From assembly GCA_913049615.1 (NCBI GenBank), contig CAJWZI010000016.1:1-13283 (forward strand): DNA of 13,283 nucleotides, written 5' to 3'. The notes below the pieces were generated by a model that ran no database searches, had not been told where the DNA came from, and saw only the letters and a program-made list of their open reading frames with translations. Position numbers and translations under genes: made by a program. The stretch comes from an uncultured Alphaproteobacteria bacterium. Its GTDB lineage: Bacteria; Pseudomonadota; Alphaproteobacteria; GCA-2731375. The stretch's first letter is position 1; each line of letters starts with the position of its first letter. Positions 6,539 to 13,283 of this stretch are shown piece by piece.

Positions 6539-8140
6539 TCACGTCGATTCCGCGAGGATCATATCGGCAGCCTTTTCTGCAATCATTACTGTTGGCGCAT
6601 GAGTATTGCCAGACACCAAAGTGGGCATAATAGAGGCATCGACGACCCGTACCCCCTGCAATCCGCGCACCCGCAACTGGTCGTCAACTACAGCCATGGC
6701 ATCGTTATCCGGTCCCATTCGGCAGGTGCCCACCGGGTGATAGACTGTGGCGCCGGTGGCGCGGGCATAGGCAATCAATTCATCGTCAGTCTGAATATCA
6801 GGTCCCGGTTGTATCTCAAAGTCTACATACGACGCTAATGCTGGCTGGGCGGCGATATCCCTGGCGATCCGCAGGCCGGCGGTCAAAGCGGCACGGTCGA
6901 TTTCGTCAGCCAGAAAATTTGGCCGGATTGCAGGTTCGCTGCCAGGCGTCTTATCGCGAATATGAATAGAGCCTCGGCTTTCCGGACGTAATTGACAGGC
7001 CGCCAGGGTCATCCCAGGGTCGACGTCTAGGCGGCGATCCTTGTTCCCGGAAAGACTGGCATGGGCGCCGTGGAACTGTACATCTGGCGTTCCCAGTTCT
7101 AGCCGGGTGCGGACAAAACCATGGACGATGCCTGCTGTGTATGTCAGCACGCCGCGACGGGCTATGCCGTACTTTAAGGCTTCGATGGCCAGGCGCCAGC
7201 CCCTGCTTTTTTCATTCAGTGTCCGGGCATTACGTACCCGCCAGCTGGCCCGGCTCATATAATGGTCGCGGTAATTCTCACCTACACCGGGAAGTTCATG
7301 ACGTACCTCGATGCCCAGGTCTCGCAATAGGCCAGGCTGTCCGATGCCAGACAATTCTAGAAGTTGCGGTGACTGCACGGCGCCGGCGCTCAATATTACC
7401 TCGCGTCTGGCATGTGCCTGGTGCACCTCATCCCCTATCTGATATTCCACGCCAGTGACGCGCTTACCGTCCATTAGAAGACGTGCTGCGATAGCGTTCA
7501 TTTGGATATGAAGATTTGCCCGATGTGCCGCTGGGCCTAGAAAGGCCCGCGCTGCGCTGTGGCGGCGGCCATGGCGCTGGGTCACTTGATAATAACCAAA
7601 GCCGTCCTGATTCTCACCGTTGTAGTCGGGGTTGATACCGTATCCGGCTTGACCACCGGCTTCGATCATAGCATCCAGCAGCCGGTCATTCTCCCGCATG
7701 TCAGCCACATTCAATAAACCGCTTCCGCCGCGCAGGTCGCTGCCCCCCCGTTCGAATTTTTCCGACATTTTGAAAAAGGGCAGAACCTCGTCAAACGACC
7801 AGCCTCGATTGCCCATCTGGGCCCAGGTGTCGTAGTCCTGGGACTGGCCGCGCACATACAACATACCATTTATGGAAGAGGAGCCGCCCAGGACCTTGCC
7901 CCGAGGAATTGGGATTTTTCGTTTATCAGTTGCTGCTTCCGGTTCTGTCTCAAAGCACCAATTGACCGACGGGTCGTTCAGGGTCTTGTTGAAGCCAACG
8001 GGGATATGAATCCAAACGTTGCGGTCCTTACCGCCGGCTTCCAGAAGCAACGTCTTGGTCCGGGGCGGTACGGTTAGCCGGTTGGCCAGGACGCATCCTG
8101 CCGAACCTGCGCCAATCACGATATAGTCGAAAACCGACAT
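6539..8140 (-). CDS. GMC-family FAD oxidoreductase (choline/alcohol dehydrogenase-like)
   Basis: This 533-residue flavoenzyme oxidises a primary or secondary alcohol to an aldehyde or ketone. The FAD-binding GAGSAG is at residues 10-15. GMC signature 1 runs from [11 protein letters not shown] (80) through NGMLYVRG (98), and signature 2 ([15 protein letters not shown]) is at 253-267. The active-site pair is His468 ([10 protein letters not shown]) and His514 ([16 protein letters not shown]). Many bacterial relatives such as BetA have Asn at the second place, so this is a His/His variant, as in aryl-alcohol oxidase. There is no signal peptide, so it is cytoplasmic. The ATG at 8140 is preceded by AGGGGAG about 8 bases upstream; an open frame to 8308 would add 56 unrelated residues overlapping the divergent hydrolase. 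Its start is 49 bp from the start of that hydrolase, suggesting shared control. The electron acceptor and substrate are unknown. Confidence 0.93.
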   Translation of the reverse strand: MSVFDYIVIGAGSAGCVLANRLTVPPRTKTLLLEAGGKDRNVWIHIPVGFNKTLNDPSVNWCFETEPEAATDKRKIPIPRGKVLGGSSSINGMLYVRGQSQDYDTWAQMGNRGWSFDEVLPFFKMSEKFERGGSDLRGGSGLLNVADMRENDRLLDAMIEAGGQAGYGINPDYNGENQDGFGYYQVTQRHGRRHSAARAFLGPAAHRANLHIQMNAIAARLLMDGKRVTGVEYQIGDEVHQAHARREVILSAGAVQSPQLLELSGIGQPGLLRDLGIEVRHELPGVGENYRDHYMSRASWRVRNARTLNEKSRGWRLAIEALKYGIARRGVLTYTAGIVHGFVRTRLELGTPDVQFHGAHASLSGNKDRRLDVDPGMTLAACQLRPESRGSIHIRDKTPGSEPAIRPNFLADEIDRAALTAGLRIARDIAAQPALASYVDFEIQPGPDIQTDDELIAYARATGATVYHPVGTCRMGPDNDAMAVVDDQLRVRGLQGVRVVDASIMPTLVSGNTHAPTVMIAEKAADMILAEST

Positions 8141-8161
8141 CGCTCTGTCTCCCCTTGGATT

Positions 8162-8180
8162 TGACGTCATTCTAACGTTA
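8162..8180. promoter_or_regulatory. Two related 8-bp palindromes in a divergent promoter gap, candidate operator
   Basis: TGACGTCA (8162-8169) and TAACGTTA (8173-8180) are both perfect palindromes of the form TRACGTYA, separated by 3 bases and 11 bp centre to centre, about one helical turn. They occupy the middle of the 49-bp gap between the divergent GMC dehydrogenase and alpha/beta hydrolase starts. Two dimers on one DNA face could control both genes. The binding protein is not in the window. Confidence 0.45.
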
Positions 8181-8189
8181 TCCTTCGTC

Positions 8190-8957
8190 ATGCGCGATAC
8201 CGCCCTCTCAGTCACAGGCGATGGGCCTGCTGTGGTTCTGGTACATGGCATGGGGCTGAACCTAAATATGTGGCAGGGACAGCTCACCCAGCTCGCCCGG
8301 AACTTCAAAGTGGTGAGGTACGATTTGTTGGGTCACGGGCGAAGTCAGGCCCGTCCAGGGCCCTATAATATGATTGATTTCGTGGATCAATTGGAGCGTC
8401 TTCTGGATCATTTGTCGATTCAACGCTGCTATCTGGTTGGGTTTTCATTAGGCGGGCTGATCGCCCAGGCATTTGCCATCGCATTTCCTAAAAGAGTTTG
8501 TCGGCTGGTGGTCCTTAATGCCGGCTATGACCGCAGCGACAAAGAACGGGCCGGGATGATAGAACGGTTGCGGACCGCCCGGCGGGATGGCTATGGCGCA
8601 ACGGTGGAAATGGCATTGGAGCGCTGGTTCACAGAGACATTTGCCACCGATCACCCAGAAACCATAGACCAGGTTCGCTGCTGGATGCACTCTAATGACC
8701 CGGACATCTATCCGGAAATCTATCGGGTTCTTGCTTTCGGGGATCAGGCTCTAGCGAGCGAAATTCGAAAGATACGATGTCCCACCCTCGTTTTGACTTG
8801 TAACGATGACGTGGGTAGTCCACCGGACATGGCTCGCCGCATGGCTCAAGCCATCCCTGGGGCCCAGTTGGCCATCGTGCCGGGATTAAGACACATGGGT
8901 TTGATGGAGGCGCCATCGGCAATTAACGAAATTCTTGTTTCCTTTTTGGAGGTATGA
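8190..8957 (+). CDS. Alpha/beta hydrolase (Ser nucleophile; enol-lactonase/esterase-like)
   Basis: This 255-residue soluble hydrolase of the alpha/beta fold has the oxyanion-hole HG at 19-20 (LVHGMGLN), DLLGHGRS at 45-52, nucleophile elbow GFSLGG with Ser86, catalytic Asp206 or Asp207 ([10 protein letters not shown]) and His235 (LRHMG). Length and motifs resemble 3-oxoadipate enol-lactonase and small carboxylesterases, so ester or lactone hydrolysis is likely. The set is too generic to assign a substrate. The ATG at 8190 has no Shine-Dalgarno sequence and sits 49 bp from the divergent GMC start, so translation may be leaderless or weakly initiated; there is no other ATG, GTG or TTG just upstream in frame. 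The thiolase begins 103 bp downstream on the same strand, so the two may share a transcript. Confidence 0.88.
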   Translation: MRDTALSVTGDGPAVVLVHGMGLNLNMWQGQLTQLARNFKVVRYDLLGHGRSQARPGPYNMIDFVDQLERLLDHLSIQRCYLVGFSLGGLIAQAFAIAFPKRVCRLVVLNAGYDRSDKERAGMIERLRTARRDGYGATVEMALERWFTETFATDHPETIDQVRCWMHSNDPDIYPEIYRVLAFGDQALASEIRKIRCPTLVLTCNDDVGSPPDMARRMAQAIPGAQLAIVPGLRHMGLMEAPSAINEILVSFLEV

Positions 8958-9048
8958 ACAATTTTTGGTGGCTGGTGTAGGCGGTCCCCCGTGGCTATAT
9001 TGCCGCAGCACTACAAATCAGGAAAAAAAGAACCGCCCAAAGGCATAC

Positions 9049-9055
9049 GAGGAGA
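9049..9055 (+). promoter_or_regulatory. Ribosome-binding site fixing the thiolase start
   Basis: GAGGAGA lies 5 bases before ATG 9061. It is the strongest plus-strand Shine-Dalgarno sequence in the window and argues against the longer open frame that reaches back to 8935. Confidence 0.75.
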
Positions 9056-9060
9056 TCGCC

Positions 9061-10236
9061 ATGAGAGAAGCTGTCATTGTTTCCACCGCCCGCACGCCGA
9101 TTGGCAAAGCCTATCGCGGCGCCTTTAACAACACGGAAGGTCCGATCATAGCTGGCCATGCCATTCAGCATGCCGTGGCTCGTGCGGGCATTGAGCCAGG
9201 CGAGGTCGATGACGTGATTATCGGCTGCGCTTTGCAGCAGGGCACTACCGGTGGAAACACCGCGCGACAAAGCCTGCTGGCGGCCGGCCTGCCGGTGGAA
9301 GTCAGCGGCATGACCCTGGACCGCCAATGCTCCTCCGGCATGATGGCTATCGCCACTGCCGCCAAGCAGGTCATTGACGATGAGATGCCTATCTGTGTGG
9401 GCGGCGGAGTAGAATCCATCTCCATGGTGCAAACCGGTAACATGAATACTCATGCCAATACCTCCGTCACCAGCAAGGCCAAGGACATCTATATGGCCAT
9501 GTTGAATACGGCTGAAGTGGTCGCCGACCGCTACTCCATCAGCCGCGACGACATGGACGCTTACGGCCTGCAAAGTCAAATGCGCACTGCGGCAGCGCAA
9601 CAAGCTGGCAAATTCGACGATGAAATCATGCCTATGACCTCTATCAAAATGGTCACCAACAAGGAAACCAAGGAGGTCACGGAAGAAGAGGTGACTTTGG
9701 ACAAGGATGAAGGCAACCGCCCGTCCACAAATCTAGAGGGCCTGGTCGGCCTGAGCCCAGTGTTCGAGGGCGGCACAATTACCGCCGGTAATGCTTCACA
9801 ACTGTCCGACGGTGCCTCCGCCGCGGTGGTTATGGAGGCCAAGCTGGCCGAACAGCGTAATATCGAACCCCTGGGCATCTATCGCGGCTTGGCCGTGGCC
9901 GGCTGCGAGCCAGACGAAATGGGTATTGGGCCAGTGTTTGCCGTTCCAAAATTGTTGGAGCGAAACGGCCTGACGGTGGACGACATCGATCTGTGGGAAT
10001 TGAATGAAGCCTTTGCGGTGCAAGTACTCTATTGCCGAGAGCGCCTGGGTATCCCCGACGAGAAACTGAACGTGAGCGGCGGTGCGATTTCAATTGGCCA
10101 TCCCTATGGCATGAGTGGCGCCCGCATGGTCGGACATGCTCTGATCGAAGGTAAGCGCCGAGGCGCCAAGTATGTGGTTTGCACCATGTGCATCGGTGGT
10201 GGCATGGGTGCGGCGGGCCTGTTCGAGGTCGCCTAA
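9061..10236 (+). CDS. Thiolase (acetyl-CoA acetyltransferase / 3-ketoacyl-CoA thiolase)
   Basis: This 391-residue thiolase begins [17 protein letters not shown], typical of the family. The acyl-accepting Cys90 is in [15 protein letters not shown] is at 315-321, His347 is in [10 protein letters not shown] and Cys377 is in [10 protein letters not shown], so the catalytic set is complete. It either cleaves a 3-ketoacyl-CoA to acetyl-CoA and a shorter acyl-CoA or condenses two acetyl-CoA. The DEGNRPSTN and [15 protein letters not shown] segments favour the general FadA/AtoB group. No FadB-like hydratase/dehydrogenase, CoA ligase or CoA-transferase is adjacent, so it is not part of a standard fad operon. 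Its neighbours suggest the last step of a catabolic route, which is inference. It may be co-transcribed with the upstream Ser hydrolase across 103 bp, and a strong hairpin follows about 29 bp after the stop. Confidence 0.95.
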   Translation: MREAVIVSTARTPIGKAYRGAFNNTEGPIIAGHAIQHAVARAGIEPGEVDDVIIGCALQQGTTGGNTARQSLLAAGLPVEVSGMTLDRQCSSGMMAIATAAKQVIDDEMPICVGGGVESISMVQTGNMNTHANTSVTSKAKDIYMAMLNTAEVVADRYSISRDDMDAYGLQSQMRTAAAQQAGKFDDEIMPMTSIKMVTNKETKEVTEEEVTLDKDEGNRPSTNLEGLVGLSPVFEGGTITAGNASQLSDGASAAVVMEAKLAEQRNIEPLGIYRGLAVAGCEPDEMGIGPVFAVPKLLERNGLTVDDIDLWELNEAFAVQVLYCRERLGIPDEKLNVSGGAISIGHPYGMSGARMVGHALIEGKRRGAKYVVCTMCIGGGMGAAGLFEVA

Positions 10237-10264
10237 CCCGCTCCGTTTGGATTGATGGGTATCA

Positions 10265-10297
10265 TTGCGGGCGCCTCGTCCGGGGGGCGCCCCGCAA
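10265..10297 (+). terminator. GC-rich hairpin after the thiolase, candidate terminator
   Basis: Arms TTGCGGGCGCC (10265-10275) and GGCGCCCCGCAA (10286-10297) pair over 11 bp with one bulged C and a 10-base loop. The hairpin sits in the convergent gap between the thiolase and an MFS gene, so it could stop transcription from either side. No run of T follows in either direction, so a standard intrinsic terminator is not proven; it may instead protect the mRNA 3' end. Confidence 0.5.
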
Positions 10298-10356
10298 CTG
10301 TCCAAATCGTTTCAAAACTATTCACTACTCAACTATTTGGTTCGGGTCGGCGTCTA

Positions 10357-10370
10357 AGATGCATGCATCT
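10357..10370. repeat. 14-bp perfect palindrome in convergent intergenic gap
   Basis: AGATGCATGCATCT equals its reverse complement and is followed by a partial echo (TTTGCATGA). It lies between two 3' gene ends, about 38 bp beyond the stop of the MFS gene, so a promoter operator role is unlikely. It may be part of a transcript end or chance; no other copy was noticed in the window. Confidence 0.35.
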
Positions 10371-10407
10371 ATTTGCATGAATAAGGCGGAATAGGCCACA
10401 CGCACGA

Positions 10408-11919
10408 TTAGGATTTTGGTATCCGTACCAGGGCGATCAGAGGCAGCACTGCCAGGCTGGCGATGGTATAGGCCTTGAAGGCATTGATATAGCCAATCAG
10501 TGCTGCCTGCCGATCCATTTCGCTGCTAAGCGCGGCCAAACTGGCGCCACTATCCGTATTCCAGGCACCCAGGGACCAGGGCAGGGTCAAGACCTTGTTG
10601 AAATCAGAAATGAACTCGTTCATTTCGGCGTAATTTGCTGACGTGGAAATAATCACTATGGTAACCGAAAGAGAGATGAAAACAGCGCTGCCCAGGTTGC
10701 GCAGCATGTGATAAACCGCCGAAGCCTCATCTAAAAATTTGTCGTCCAGGGTGGCAAATGTGGCCACCGTGAGTGGCACCCAGATGATACCGACGGCCAT
10801 GCCTTGGAGGACGGAATTCAGCCCGACGTCAATAATCGTCGCATTGGCGTCAAAACTGGACATATGCAGACCCGAAGCAACCTGGATCAGAAATCCAATG
10901 CTTATGCCGATGCGGGGGTCGATTTTGGATATGAAGATGGCGGCAAAAAAACCACCCATCGCGCCGGCCCCACGTAAACCTAATATGATACCAATTGCAC
11001 TGTCAGGGTAGCCCAACAAGCCCTGCAGCATGGGAGGCAGCAGCACCATCGGCGTGAAATTCAACATTCCGTAAATTGCAACGATGATCAGACCAATCAG
11101 GAAATTACGGTTCAACAGCAGGCGGGGTTCAAGAAATGGTCGATGGGCGGTCACGCTGTGCACCACAAACAAATGAAAGGCAACTAAGGCCAACACGGTT
11201 TCGATGATGATCTCAGGACTTTCGAACCAGTCCAACCGCTGACCTCTGGACAAAAGCAGTTGTAAGCAAATAATTGCGACCGAAAGAGACAGGAAACCAG
11301 TCCAATCCAAGGTCACGCCCGATGGTCTGCTTTTGTCTGGCAGAAAAGCATACAGTCCTGCCAGAGCAATGGCGCCAAAAGGCAAAAACATGTAGAATGC
11401 CGCCTGCCAGCCATAGTCCTCCGCTAGCCATCCCCCCCAGATAGGCCCGATGACCGGGCCGACCACCACCGCCATACCGAACACGGAGGTGGCCACGCCG
11501 TGCTGATGTTTGGGAAAGGTGTCAAGAATGACGGCCTGACCCAGGGGAATAAGCGGTGCGCCAAAGGCCCCTTGGGCAATTCGGAAGAGCACCAGCAACG
11601 GCAGATTGGTTGCCAAACCGCAAAACAGCGTGGCGACCGTAAAGCCCGCCATACTCCCCAACATGACCTGCCGCCGACCAAACCGCGCCGCCAGCCAGCC
11701 TGACATAGGTGTCATCACGGCCGTGGCTAATATGTTAAAGGTCATAACCCAGGCAATTTCATCCTGAGTGGCGGATAGTGAACCTTGCATCTGCGGCAGG
11801 ACTACCGAGACCACCAGAATAGCCATGGCGTATTGCATGGTCGCCAGTGTGATGGAAACCAAAATAGCCCAACGCCGTAGGACCGAGATAGCTTCAACCT
11901 GCTGTGCTGCAGCTGTCAT
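10408..11919 (-). CDS. MFS transporter, DHA2/EmrB-like, about 14 TM segments
   Basis: This 503-residue inner-membrane transporter belongs to the EmrB/QacA-type group. It has about fourteen hydrophobic segments, motif A (GWLAARFGRRQVM, about residues 73-85), a motif C-like segment GMAVVVGPVIGPIWGG in TM5, and an FxNRNFLIG-like segment LLLNRNFLIG after TM8, which is common in the family. The TM1 motif usually LDxTIVNVALP reads AILVVSVVLP, so the conserved acidic residue is Ala. A periplasmic loop (SANYAEMNEFISDFNKV) precedes the last segment. The ATG at 11919 has only weak ribosome-binding support. No HlyD/EmrA-type adaptor is adjacent, so it probably works as a single-component exporter or importer of unknown substrate. 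The gene is flanked by intergenic DNA on both sides and appears monocistronic. Confidence 0.88.
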   Translation of the reverse strand: MTAAAQQVEAISVLRRWAILVSITLATMQYAMAILVVSVVLPQMQGSLSATQDEIAWVMTFNILATAVMTPMSGWLAARFGRRQVMLGSMAGFTVATLFCGLATNLPLLVLFRIAQGAFGAPLIPLGQAVILDTFPKHQHGVATSVFGMAVVVGPVIGPIWGGWLAEDYGWQAAFYMFLPFGAIALAGLYAFLPDKSRPSGVTLDWTGFLSLSVAIICLQLLLSRGQRLDWFESPEIIIETVLALVAFHLFVVHSVTAHRPFLEPRLLLNRNFLIGLIIVAIYGMLNFTPMVLLPPMLQGLLGYPDSAIGIILGLRGAGAMGGFFAAIFISKIDPRIGISIGFLIQVASGLHMSSFDANATIIDVGLNSVLQGMAVGIIWVPLTVATFATLDDKFLDEASAVYHMLRNLGSAVFISLSVTIVIISTSANYAEMNEFISDFNKVLTLPWSLGAWNTDSGASLAALSSEMDRQAALIGYINAFKAYTIASLAVLPLIALVRIPKS

Positions 11920-12103
11920 GATCTGGCTATATCACCCTAGCTGACGGTTGGCGTCGCGATGTTTGGCGCAAGATGCTAAAATCTAATTTGATGTGAGGCG
12001 GAAGCAAAGAACTTCTAAAAATTGAGCGTAGCTCAGCACGGATGTTCCAGGAACGCAAAACTGTCCGATGGGCGGAGCACCTAGGCCCAAATAAGCAATT
12101 ACA

Positions 12104-12122
12104 GAAAAACGCCTTTACGGCA
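12104..12122 (-). terminator. Weak stem-loop with T-run after rpsU
   Basis: Read on the minus strand, TGCC-GTAAA-GGCG is followed by TTTTTCTGT, 16 bases past the rpsU stop. The stem is only 4 bp including a G-U pair, so termination would be weak. The rest of the 11920-12137 gap shows no RNA gene or ORF that I can recognise. Confidence 0.3.
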
Positions 12123-12137
12123 ATGGAGCAGGTTTGA

Positions 12138-12347
12138 CTAAATTAAACCTTCCTTCTGGGCGCGTTTGCGGGCCAGCTTGCGGGCGCGGCGCACTGCTTC
12201 CGCCTTTTCTCGGGCACGACGTTCCGAAGGCTTCTCGAAATATTTCCGCATCTTCATCTCACGGAAGACGCCTTCACGTTGCAATTTCTTTTTCAGGGCG
12301 CGAAGGGCTTGATCTACGTTATTGTCGCGTACACTGACCTGTACCAG
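12138..12347 (-). CDS. rpsU: 30S ribosomal protein S21
   Basis: The product is 69 residues, reading [20 protein letters not shown] onward, then [24 protein letters not shown] and a basic tail ending QKEGLI. This is a full-length alphaproteobacterial-type S21, the small-subunit protein near the 16S rRNA 3' end that helps mRNA binding and initiation. The residue before VQV, where homologues have the initiator Met, is encoded by CTG (12347-12345). AGGAGAG (12359-12353) lies 5 bases before it, ideal for initiation, and no ATG or GTG is near in frame. The frame stays open to a TTG at 12458, but those 37 residues do not look like S21 and have no Shine-Dalgarno sequence. I therefore call a CTG start. 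Protein identity is nearly certain; the start codon is inferred from the sequence alone. A sequencing error or mutation of ATG to CTG is the alternative. Confidence 0.95.
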   Translation of the reverse strand: MVQVSVRDNNVDQALRALKKKLQREGVFREMKMRKYFEKPSERRAREKAEAVRRARKLARKRAQKEGLI

Positions 12348-12352
12348 TGGTT

Positions 12353-12359
12353 CTCTCCT
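12353..12359 (-). promoter_or_regulatory. Shine-Dalgarno sequence supporting a CTG start for rpsU
   Basis: AGGAGAG on the minus strand, followed by AACCA and then CTG. It matches the anti-Shine-Dalgarno sequence well at the usual distance and is the best such site on the minus strand. It decides the start between CTG 12347 and the distant TTG 12458. Confidence 0.8.
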
Positions 12360-12436
12360 TAAAAAACCGCGGAATTCTGGAGTTTTCCAGCTAAATTTCC
12401 GGCGATCCAGTGATGTCTGGCTAGTCTCGAACACCG

Positions 12437-12456
12437 GGCGAAAAACACCTTTCGCC
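12437..12456 (-). promoter_or_regulatory. Hairpin in the rpsU leader
   Basis: On the minus strand GGCGAAA and TTTCGCC form a perfect 7-bp stem around a 6-base loop. It lies in the predicted 5' untranslated region, about 20 bases after the expected transcription start and 90 bases before the CTG. No T-run follows directly, so it is more likely an mRNA-stability or regulatory element than a terminator. Function is inferred. Confidence 0.4.
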
Positions 12457-12481
12457 AAGTACCGCCAGCCGATTGCCGCCG

Positions 12482-12510
12482 TATATAGACGAAAGACCAG
12501 ACAATGTGAA
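12482..12510 (-). promoter_or_regulatory. Candidate sigma-70-type promoter for rpsU
   Basis: On the minus strand, TTCACA (12510-12505; 5 of 6 to TTGACA) is separated by 17 bases from TATATA (12487-12482; 4 of 6 to TATAAT). Transcription would start near 12475, giving a leader of about 128 bases before the CTG start. The -35 element lies only 16 bp from the start of the divergent MFS gene. Confidence 0.5.
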
Positions 12511-12525
12511 GGGTTGATCTAAGGC

Positions 12526-13283
12526 ATGCTTGACCCTTACCGCGACATAAACCAAGATTTCCTTGTGCCCATATTGATCCTTGCCGTCGTAGCCATGCTA
12601 ATCCAACAAACCATGGCTACAGTGGCTAAAACCGCTATTCCGGTCCTGATTCCCACCATCGCGCTAGAACTTGGAACCGCCTCTGAAGTGGTGCTCGCCT
12701 ACACCTGGGTGTTCGCCTTTGTCGGCGTGCTGGTCATGGCAGGCTGCGGCACTTTCATTATCCGTTATGGGGGGATACGTATGAGCCAAGTTGGTGGCCT
12801 GTTGATGGCCCTGGGGCTGGCCGTTGTCACGTTGAGCGGCCTGGACCTGTGGACTGGTTTTCTGGCCCTCGGTCTGGCAGCGATATTAATCAGTGCCGGC
12901 TCCACATCGGCGACGCCTGCCAGCTCAGAAATACTGGCCCGGTATGCGCCAGCGAGAATAGCTCCCCTCATATTTTCCATTAAGCAGACTGGCGTGCCAG
13001 CCGGCATCGCCATCGCCGGCGCATTGTTGCTGCCGTTGGCCGTCTGGATCGGCTGGCAGGCAGCCGTTCTGGCCACTGCAGGCGTCTGCCTGCTGATAGC
13101 AGTCGGTTTACAACCGTGCCGTCGGGAATTAGACAGCAACCGCAATCCGCGGCAAAAGCTCGCCTTTGGTGATGTGAAAGAGACCGTTTACTTCGTCTTA
13201 CGGCAACCGGCGTTGCGAAGTATGGCTTTGGCGGCCTTTGTATTTGTCGGGTTGCAGGCTATCTTCACAAACTTCACCGTGGT
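12526..13283 (+). CDS. MFS transporter, N-terminal part (cut by window edge)
   Basis: An open frame starts at ATG 12526 (MLDPYRDINQDFLVPILILA) and continues without a stop to the right edge, giving 252 residues. It is clearly a polytopic membrane protein: about six to seven hydrophobic segments follow a short polar N-terminus. A loop with RYGGIRMSQ after TM2 corresponds to the MFS motif A position, and SIKQTGVPAGIAIAGALLLP in TM5 is typical of sugar/cyanate/nitrate-type and related MFS importers. A polar central loop (QPCRRELDSNRNPRQ) leads into the second half. It is divergent from rpsU. Ribosome-binding support is poor: AAGG sits 1 base before ATG, while GAAGGG is 12 bases away. Substrate unknown; the 12-TM class is likely but only half is seen. 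Confidence 0.85.
   Translation, partial: MLDPYRDINQDFLVPILILAVVAMLIQQTMATVAKTAIPVLIPTIALELGTASEVVLAYTWVFAFVGVLVMAGCGTFIIRYGGIRMSQVGGLLMALGLAVVTLSGLDLWTGFLALGLAAILISAGSTSATPASSEILARYAPARIAPLIFSIKQTGVPAGIAIAGALLLPLAVWIGWQAAVLATAGVCLLIAVGLQPCRRELDSNRNPRQKLAFGDVKETVYFVLRQPALRSMALAAFVFVGLQAIFTNFTV

Noticed and set aside
8141..8308. Longer start for the GMC oxidoreductase
   Set aside because: The 56 extra residues would overlap the divergent hydrolase gene and lie before the normal N-terminus ([12 protein letters not shown]); AGGGGAG supports ATG 8140.
8935..9060. Thiolase frame extended back to 8935
   Set aside because: The extension overlaps the end of the hydrolase and has no thiolase-like sequence; GAGGAGA supports ATG 9061.
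8995..9603. 202-codon open frame on the minus strand over the thiolase
   Set aside because: The plus-strand thiolase has complete catalytic motifs; the antisense translation is His/Gly/Ala-rich and unrecognisable.
12348..12458. N-terminal extension of rpsU to a TTG start (106 residues)
   Set aside because: The extra 37 residues do not resemble S21, have no Shine-Dalgarno sequence, and cover the leader hairpin; the CTG at 12347 has an excellent ribosome-binding site and gives the family length.
1..13283. Mobile element, CRISPR array or defence island
   Set aside because: No transposase, integrase, terminal repeats, regularly spaced repeats or defence proteins were recognised; the macro-domain gene alone is not sufficient evidence for a toxin-antitoxin or defence system.

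Overview
The window looks like a chromosomal, mid-50s %GC (by eye) segment of an alphaproteobacterium. The best taxonomic clue is the small ribosomal protein S21 at 12138-12347, whose highly basic sequence and EGLI-type end resemble alphaproteobacterial S21. All other genes are accessory metabolism and transport. I see no transposase, integrase, tRNA, rRNA or CRISPR array.

Layout. (1) Positions 2-2410, plus strand, form a compact operon: the 3' part of a macro-domain (ADP-ribose-type hydrolase) gene, a flavoprotein of the succinate dehydrogenase/fumarate reductase (SdhA/FrdA) superfamily, and a 116-residue protein that is only the [2Fe-2S] domain of SdhB/FrdB. The flavoprotein has lost several residues used for fumarate/succinate chemistry, so its substrate is probably different. 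(2) Positions 2437-5012, minus strand, read as a tightly packed operon: a D-2-hydroxyacid dehydrogenase, an unrecognised 71-residue ORF starting directly after its stop codon, and a 14-TM MFS exporter whose TTG start overlaps the small ORF's stop. (3) A divergent regulatory gap of about 415 bp (5013-5427) carries perfect palindromes. (4) Positions 5428-10236 are a catabolic-looking group: an Asp-nucleophile alpha/beta hydrolase of epoxide-hydrolase type (+), a GMC-family alcohol dehydrogenase (-), a Ser-nucleophile alpha/beta hydrolase (+) and a thiolase (+). The GMC gene and the second hydrolase diverge from a 49-bp gap holding two related 8-bp palindromes one helical turn apart. (5) A convergent gap with a strong GC-rich hairpin and a 14-bp perfect palindrome separates the thiolase from a DHA2/EmrB-like MFS transporter (10408-11919, -). 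(6) rpsU (-) follows, apparently started from a CTG codon behind a near-perfect Shine-Dalgarno sequence, with a candidate sigma-70 promoter and a leader hairpin. A third MFS transporter (+) runs off the right edge.

Working together (inference). Alcohol oxidation (GMC), C-O/ester or epoxide hydrolysis (two hydrolases), 2-hydroxyacid/2-oxoacid interconversion, an unusual two-component flavin/[2Fe-2S] oxidoreductase, and thiolytic release of acetyl-CoA could belong to a catabolic route for oxygenated aliphatic or alicyclic compounds, with three MFS proteins moving substrates or toxic intermediates. No single gene fixes the substrate, and the genes are not in one transcription unit.

The points most worth a second look are the divergent flavoprotein with its one-domain 2Fe-2S partner and overlapping macro-domain gene, the CTG-initiated rpsU with its structured leader, the 71-residue ORF, and the paired palindromes at 8162-8180.
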